DNA of 64,000 bases from Dryas octopetala (lineage: Eukaryota > Streptophyta > Magnoliopsida > Rosales > Rosaceae): the NCBI GenBank assembly GCA_963921425.1, contig OY992836.1, forward strand, positions 627,501-691,500, in the 5' to 3' direction. The notes under the pieces were generated by a model. The model was given only the letters and a program-made list of their open reading frames with translations. It searched no databases and had not been told where the DNA came from. Positions 58,992-64,000 of this stretch are shown here, piece after piece. Positions within the stretch are counted from its first letter, which is position 1; each line of letters starts with the position of its first letter. Position numbers and translations under genes: made by a program.

Positions 58992-59047
58992 ATAGTTAAA
59001 CAAAATTTAAATTTCTAGTGGAATTTGATTTGGGTCGTTACAGGTTG

Positions 59048-59485
59048 ATTCCCAATAGTGCAACAAATGGTAAAGGAACTCGGATCCTTCAACTTAGGTG
59101 GAAGCTTCATTTGCAAAACGACACTCACTTGCTCACTTAGCACCACATTATAATTCTTCACAAAGCTTGTCTTGCACCTCTTGTTTGTGCATAGGTCCTT
59201 CAAGAACTTAGAATAGGAAGGAATGGTCTTGATGGAATTGAGAAGTAGAATGTTTTCTTGAACAACTGAAGAAGCTCATTCTTCTCTTTTTCTTTCTTAG
59301 CCTTAGCCTCTTGTTTTCTTAAAACTTGAGGATATGGAAGTGGTGGTACAAAATCTTGCACTATATTCAAAGGAGGGTTGAATGTGATACCTCTCTTGAA
59401 TGGTCTCTCAAATTGCTCTTGCTCTTACTTCCCCTTGATGCTACTCTCGGCCTAGGTATTAAGATTGTCCTTCAAAGCCTTAGAA
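59048..59485 (-). pseudogene. Athila-like gag-protease linker
   Basis: Minus-strand reading gives ERPFKRGITFNPPLNIVQDF, VPPLPYPQVLRKQEAKAKKE, NSIKTIPSYSKFLKDLCTNK, VVLSEQVSVVLQMKLPPKLK and DPSSFTICCTIGNQP. The frame stops at the GGTTG target site and resumes at 46195 on the other side of the LTR. One frameshift lies near 59260 and stops lie near 59430-59455. Confidence 0.85.
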
Positions 59486-60009
59486 TAACACTACTACAAT
59501 TATATAAATAGACAACGGTCAATAGACAATGGTTCTTATTTTATCCGTTATCTTAATTCATAACACAACGGTTTTATAAATACCGTTATATGAAGGTACA
59601 ATAGCCAATGATATTTAGGATGATGGTTTTTCCTAAATTATTAAACACAATGGTATTAGTCAAAACCGTTGTGTTGGGCAAGTTTCACAAAAATAACAAT
59701 TTTGCGGCTCTTTGTAAGTTGACAAAGCTCAAGCCCGCGTTAATTAAAAAATCGCACTTAAGTCTTTTTGGGTCAAAGCCCTCGACTTCACCCACTTTCA
59801 GACACTCACAACACTCAGCCCCATTTGTAACGACCCGACCCAAAGTTGACTTTTAAAACTAATGGAATTTCGTCTTTGACTTTGGGCACGTTGGGAAGGT
59901 CTCGAGCCCACGAGTTCGTAGACATGCGGCACGCGTCAATCGGAGCTACGGTCTGAAAGATACGGGCTTGTGAAGTGAGTGGCAAACTTGTAATTTTTAC
60001 GGAAGTAGA

Positions 60010-60019
60010 TTTTAAATAC
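60010..60019 (+). promoter_or_regulatory. TATA-like box of the LTR promoter
   Basis: TTTTAAATAC, same position and context as 34671-34680. Confidence 0.5.
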
Positions 60020-61540
60020 CCAAAATCCAGAAATTTCTGGATACTCTCTCTCCTCTCTCCCCGCTGGTTTTCTCTCTCTCGGCTGGCTCTCTCTCTCTTC
60101 CCCGTGATCTCTCTCTTCGACCCTCGGTCGTCCGGCGCCGGATTTCAGTGATCCGACCGGCGTTGGACTCGCCTCCACGCCGCCGACCTCCCAGTGGGGT
60201 CTGATCAGCCAACCAAGCCGCGACGGCGGCGCAGCGACGCAGTTTCTGAACGAAGCTCTCGACGGCGACTCGATTTTTCCGGCGAGTTCGAAGCCGACGA
60301 CCACTTGGGTTCTCTTCCCCAGGCTCCGGCGATTTCAGCGGCGTCACCCCCTTCCTCCGGTGATCGCTCACGGCGGTGGATCGACGATACAAAAGCCGGC
60401 GGCTTCCGCCGTCGATTCCGGCGTTTCCGGTGACTTTTGGCCGTCGGTCCAGTTGACAAAATCGATCCTCTAGGTACGGGTAATCTTTCCCCTAAGGTGT
60501 TGATGTTCAATTTTGAGATTTTAGAAATTCAATTTTAGGGTTTGGGTCTATTTTGAATATCTTGAAATTGGACTCAAATTTGTGATGTTTATGTGCAATT
60601 GAAGGTTCTATTATATAATTAGGATTGTGTGGAGTTGAATTTGGATATTTCTAGGTTTGTGCCGCCGCTGCCACCGTCGGCCCCGCCCCTCGTGGCGGCG
60701 GGTTGGATGGTTTCTTGTATTTTTCCACTTCCTTAGAGTTCTAGCAGCTTAATTTTAGGTTCGGTGACTATCTGGGTTTATTTTTGAGTGTTGTTTATGG
60801 CCGGGCAGCCACCGTGTGTGGTGGTTGGCCGCTTGTTTCGGTTGTTTGACAGCTAGTTAAAGAATCTATTGTATATGGTTGGTTGTCTGGTCTTAACAGG
60901 TACATGGGCTCGGGAAATCTCATTTCCGATGCCGTTATGCTGCCGGATTTGGTATCCGAGCAATGACACCGTGAAGGGTATTTCGGTCTTTTACGTAGTT
61001 AAATTGTGAGTGAAACTTATTTAGTTATATTGTTGAGTACCGTAGATGAATCGTCAGTTTTGTGTGATTTGATGCTTTATGTTAAAGGAAGCCAAGTATA
61101 GGGTTCAAACCATGAGAAGGAATTGACGAAGATTGAGACTAAAGGATTAAGTGAGGATTAAGCAATTATCATACAATAGACTGTGAGTATGAATGACAAA
61201 CAAGTGAGGAAGGGGTCGTGAGTAGGAATCAATTTCGGAAAGGTTTCAGTATAGTTCAAGGTAGACTGTGAGTGGATCCTTGGTTTTCTTGATTTATTTG
61301 AGTATGGACAGTTTTCTGGAAAAGGTTTTGGTATTATTTTGGGGAAGTTTTATTAATGAATTTCTGTCCTTTAGAAAATGATTTTTGATCGAGCAGCTTT
61401 CACGATTTGAGATTAATTGTATTTAAGCGGATTTATGGAAAGATTTAAATTTCAGTTTTTATCTGGAGGAGTAGTTTTTGAGAGGTGGTTGATTGAGATA
61501 TACAGAAGCGGTTTCAAACCACCATACTAGTACCCCCTTC

Positions 61541-61842
61541 AGCAGGTATGTATTGCTCTGCACTCGCCTAGAGATGACTCGGCGGTGTACGACCAGCACG
61601 CAGGTATATATTGCTCTGCACTTGCCTAGAGATGATTCGGCGGTGTACGACCAGCACTTGCTCTGCACTTGCCTAATTGGCGGTGTATGACCAGCATGAT
61701 ATTCGCTCTGCACTTGCCTAGTAGGCGGTGTACGACCAGCATTTGCTCTGCACTTGCCAAGTCGGCGGTGTATGACCAACATCACAGCAGGTATAGATTT
61801 GCTATGCACTTGCCTAGAGATGACTCGGCAGTGTATGACCAG
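61541..61842. repeat. Minisatellite in solo LTR
   Basis: Five to six units of 'ttgctctgcacttgccta' plus 'ggcggtgtatgaccagca', some full (about 60 bp) and some shortened to about 40 bp. Confidence 0.9.
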
Positions 61843-62788
61843 CAGTTCCCCGGGTACTAGTGTGGCATGAGATATCAGTTTGTGGAGCATTTTGCGAAAT
61901 GAAATTACATCAGTAAATATTTTAAATGACAGTTTCAGTAGAGCATTGTGTTTTTATTTCAGTTATTTTAACAGTTTTACAACTTGAAAATACTATTTAT
62001 TCTTCAGAGTTCGAATTACAGTTTTGAGATGATTTAAAAAATGGATTTGTGAAAAGATATTAAAGCTGGGGGATTTCAAAGAGCGACGTGAGTGAAATTA
62101 GATAGTCTGTTTTGTTGATGTGTGCTTGCGTGCTTTTGTTTGCTAGGACTTGATTTGACTAGGACTGAGTAAGTCTAGGCTTGAATCTTGAGGATGGAAT
62201 TGATGAATGGATTATGCATTGAGATTATGAGTTAGGATGTGAATGATTCGAGATTGAGGTTAATAGTTGACGTTTAGGCAATTGATTTGCCAGAATGAGG
62301 AATTATGTTTATTTTGATGCTTGGATGATTTGTGATGAAATTGTGATGTGAATCAGTAATAATGGGTGTTATTATGGATTAACTTTTGAGGTTTATTGTT
62401 TATGTCATTTCACTCATACGAGCTCTAGTGGGCTTATCGGGTTTGTTGTATAACCCGGTACACCATGGATGTGGTGTAGGAATTGTGTTTTGCAGGTTAA
62501 GCAGACTGAGGAAGCAGTGGGGGGGGGGAGACGAGTCAGTGGGACCCAGAAAGATTTATTTAATTGTTTTTACTCAGTGGTTTGTTTAAAATGTTGTTGA
62601 CAGAATTATATTTACTTATGTTGTTGTGCATGGCTCAAAAGTAAGAGAAAGCAGATTGAACAGTTTGATGTTCAGTATTTTCATGGGCCCGAGGTTCGGG
62701 GTGTTACACCATTCGACCTCCATCTTCATCCTCTAAACACTTAGACTGCAGTTCCCTCGATATATCTTCATTGTCCGCATCGATCACT

Positions 62789-64000
62789 CACTACAACAAT
62801 AAAGTTAATAGACAACGGTGAAAAACCGTTGTCTATTTACCCAAAATTCCGTCGTCTAGGCGAGTGACGACTATAGTATATTTAGACAACGGTCAAAACC
62901 CGTTGTTTAAATGGATTAATACAACAGTTATAATTTAAAACTGTTGTCTAGTACCCACCAAAATGCATGATATTCAGCTTAAACAGTTGTGTTGAAACCC
63001 AATACACAACGTTTACAGATACAAAACTATTGTATTAGTAATGATTAAATAATACTTATGTGCTATAAATGTTGTCCAAAGTACTATTAAACATCCATTT
63101 TAAGAAACACCGTTGCATAATTAAGTATAAAACCGGCATGAATGTTTGTACATAAGAAACTCAACAACAGTTTTTACTAAAACATGTTATTTTAATTACT
63201 TATACATATCATTTTATATATTAAAACCGTTGGGTAATCATATTTTCCACAACTTCTTTTAACTATATGTGATGTTAAGTTATGCGTATGACAAGTAATT
63301 TTTTTTCAAAAATGTTGTATAAATAGATGATACACATCAATTTTTTGGTTAATAAACGTTTTAACTGTTGTTAGTAGGTGTGTTATACAATGGTTATTTA
63401 ACTAAAACCGTTGTCTATGATTTATTAACATAATTTTTTTAAATTGAAAACTGGTGTTTGTTTGATTCACATTTTAATATCTCTGCTTACATCCAATTGA
63501 ATCCCCATTAATTCCCTGCTTGCATATCCAATTGGAATTAAATCCCACTAAATCCCTGCTTGTTGCATCCAAAGTAATCCACAAATATTGGTAACTCAAA
63601 AAGATCCATGAATTCATTAAATTGGAATTTGATTTTACAAAGTCGATCATGATAACAAACCCATTCACACATCCCTTTCCAATTAATGTATAGCCCAAAA
63701 AATTATAAGTAACTTGATAACTACAAAAAGTACTTGTTGATTACAAAAACTATAAAGCTAGGGATGACATGGTCTAACCTAAGTAATCGTGCAAAGTTAG
63801 CCATATACATACCAAAATATCTGACTTTGCAAGATTAGCTAGTCAATGAACTGCTCCCATCATAATATTGCATGTCTACACAGCCTAGCTAGTTAGCTAT
63901 ACAAAATATTTACCAAAAAATGCTTGTTAAACCCAGCCGGCGGACTTAGGGAAGTGAGGAGTACGTATTGGATCTACATATAGCGCACCAAAAAGCCCGC
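62789..64000 (+). mobile_element. CACTA-type element 5' end (ACAACGGT family), runs off the window
   Basis: CACTACAACAATAAAGTTAA at 62789, then many 'gacaacggt', 'aaaccgttgtct' and related motifs to about 63420. From there to 64000 I see AT-rich sequence with one short duplication ('aattgaatccc'/'aattaaatccc' near 63490-63550) and no gene. Confidence 0.65.

Larger units (their letters stand above)
46201..59042 (-). mobile_element. Solo LTR (family A variant, minus strand) opened by later insertions
   Basis: Starts TGACAGGACCGCTCCC at 46201 and ends GGGTCGTTACA at 59042, the reversed ends of 17508-20358 and 26403-29325. GGTTG flanks it (46196-46200 and 59043-59047) within a continuous gypsy protease sequence. 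LTR sequence covers 46201 to about 48290 and about 58992-59042. Conserved parts include 'ctaactcgacggtttacgac' near 47770. About 0.9 kb of LTR is missing next to the CACTA element. Confidence 0.9.
43884..59488 (-). mobile_element. Athila-like gypsy element, internally deleted and interrupted
   Basis: Minus-strand order: gag/protease linker and start of protease (59480-59048), then a solo LTR and its contents (46201-59042), the rest of protease (46195-45821), a junction, the C-terminal end of integrase (about 45800-45340), a 1.4-kb 3' region, a pre-LTR segment reading 'cctaagtttggggctatt' and the 3' LTR from 43884. Reverse transcriptase, RNase H and the integrase core are missing. Confidence 0.8.
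59826..62708 (+). mobile_element. Solo LTR, 2,883 bp (family A)
   Basis: Begins TGTAACGACCCGACCC and ends TTCGGGGTGTTACA. CCATT flanks it (59821-59825 and 62709-62713). U3 block at 59843-59990, CT-rich leader 60043-60110, GC-rich to about 60450, donor-like CTAG/GTACG at 60473/60474, acceptor-like TTTTGCAG ending at 62495. It is the best match to 34488-37329. Confidence 0.96.
59489..62788 (+). mobile_element. CACTA-type element 5' part (ACAACGGT family), split by a solo LTR
   Basis: Starts CACTACTACAATTATATA at 59489 and has 'agacaacggt' and 'aaaaccgttgtg' motifs to about 59680. A leader-like segment (59690-59825) continues after the solo LTR at 62714-62788. Right end not found; a related 5' end follows at 62789. 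Confidence 0.65.

Noticed and set aside
1..64000. Host protein-coding genes, tRNA, rRNA, CRISPR arrays
   Set aside because: None could be supported; every convincing coding signal belongs to a transposable element.

Overview
This window is plant nuclear DNA, almost certainly from a eudicot, and nearly all of it is transposable-element sequence. I found no intact single-copy host gene, no tRNA or rRNA gene and no CRISPR array. The plant assignment rests on the elements: copia and gypsy polyproteins, a FAR1-type Mutator-like (MULE) transposase, a CACTA element with TNP2 and Ptta/En-Spm proteins, hAT and PIF/Harbinger elements, and an initiator-Met-tRNA-like primer site (TGGTATAAGAGC). I cannot name the species.

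Left half (1-39.9 kb). One MULE spans 1897-37828. It has 20-bp terminal inverted repeats and AT-rich 9-bp target duplications, and it sits in a long-LTR sequence (family D, flanks at 1783-1896 and 37838-39926). Its minus-strand gene encoded a FAR1 zinc-binding domain, a MULE transposase domain and, further downstream, an OTU-like cysteine protease domain. It is now a pseudogene split by insertions: a Tat-like gypsy remnant (3407-7420), an inverted scrap of the same kind of LTR (7421-7589), a nearly intact copia (7590-12718), a Harbinger MITE holding a MULE-type MITE (13336-14967), a minus-strand copia (16013-34095) and a solo LTR (34488-37329). The minus-strand copia carries a solo LTR (17508-20358) and a deleted gypsy element (21202-29857). 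That gypsy element in turn holds a hAT element (24178-25239) and another solo LTR (26403-29325). Counting family D, the nest is five layers deep.

Right half (40-64 kb). A MuDR-type transposase fragment (about 39960-40623) lies between two oppositely oriented family D sequences. A minus-strand Athila-like gypsy follows: its 3' LTR begins at 43884, and its protease region is split by a solo LTR that now spans 46201-59042. That LTR contains another solo LTR (48358-50869), a tandem repeat and a decayed CACTA element ending at 58991. Two further CACTA-type 5' ends (59489 and 62789), with ACAACGGT subterminal motifs, close the window. Another solo LTR (59826-62708) splits the first of these.

Most boundaries were set by finding the same target-site duplication on both sides (AGTAC, CCATT, TAGGA, GCCGA, TTCAT, TGTTG, GGTTG, the 8-bp GAGCCCAA, the 9-bp TTTTTTTAA, and TTC). 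Six solo LTRs of 2.5-2.9 kb show that LTR-LTR recombination has been frequent here. Most of the long LTRs share a U3 block (AAGTTGACTTTTAAAA and following), a TATA-like box and a CT-rich leader. Most also carry a short minisatellite at the same place, but its sequence differs from copy to copy.
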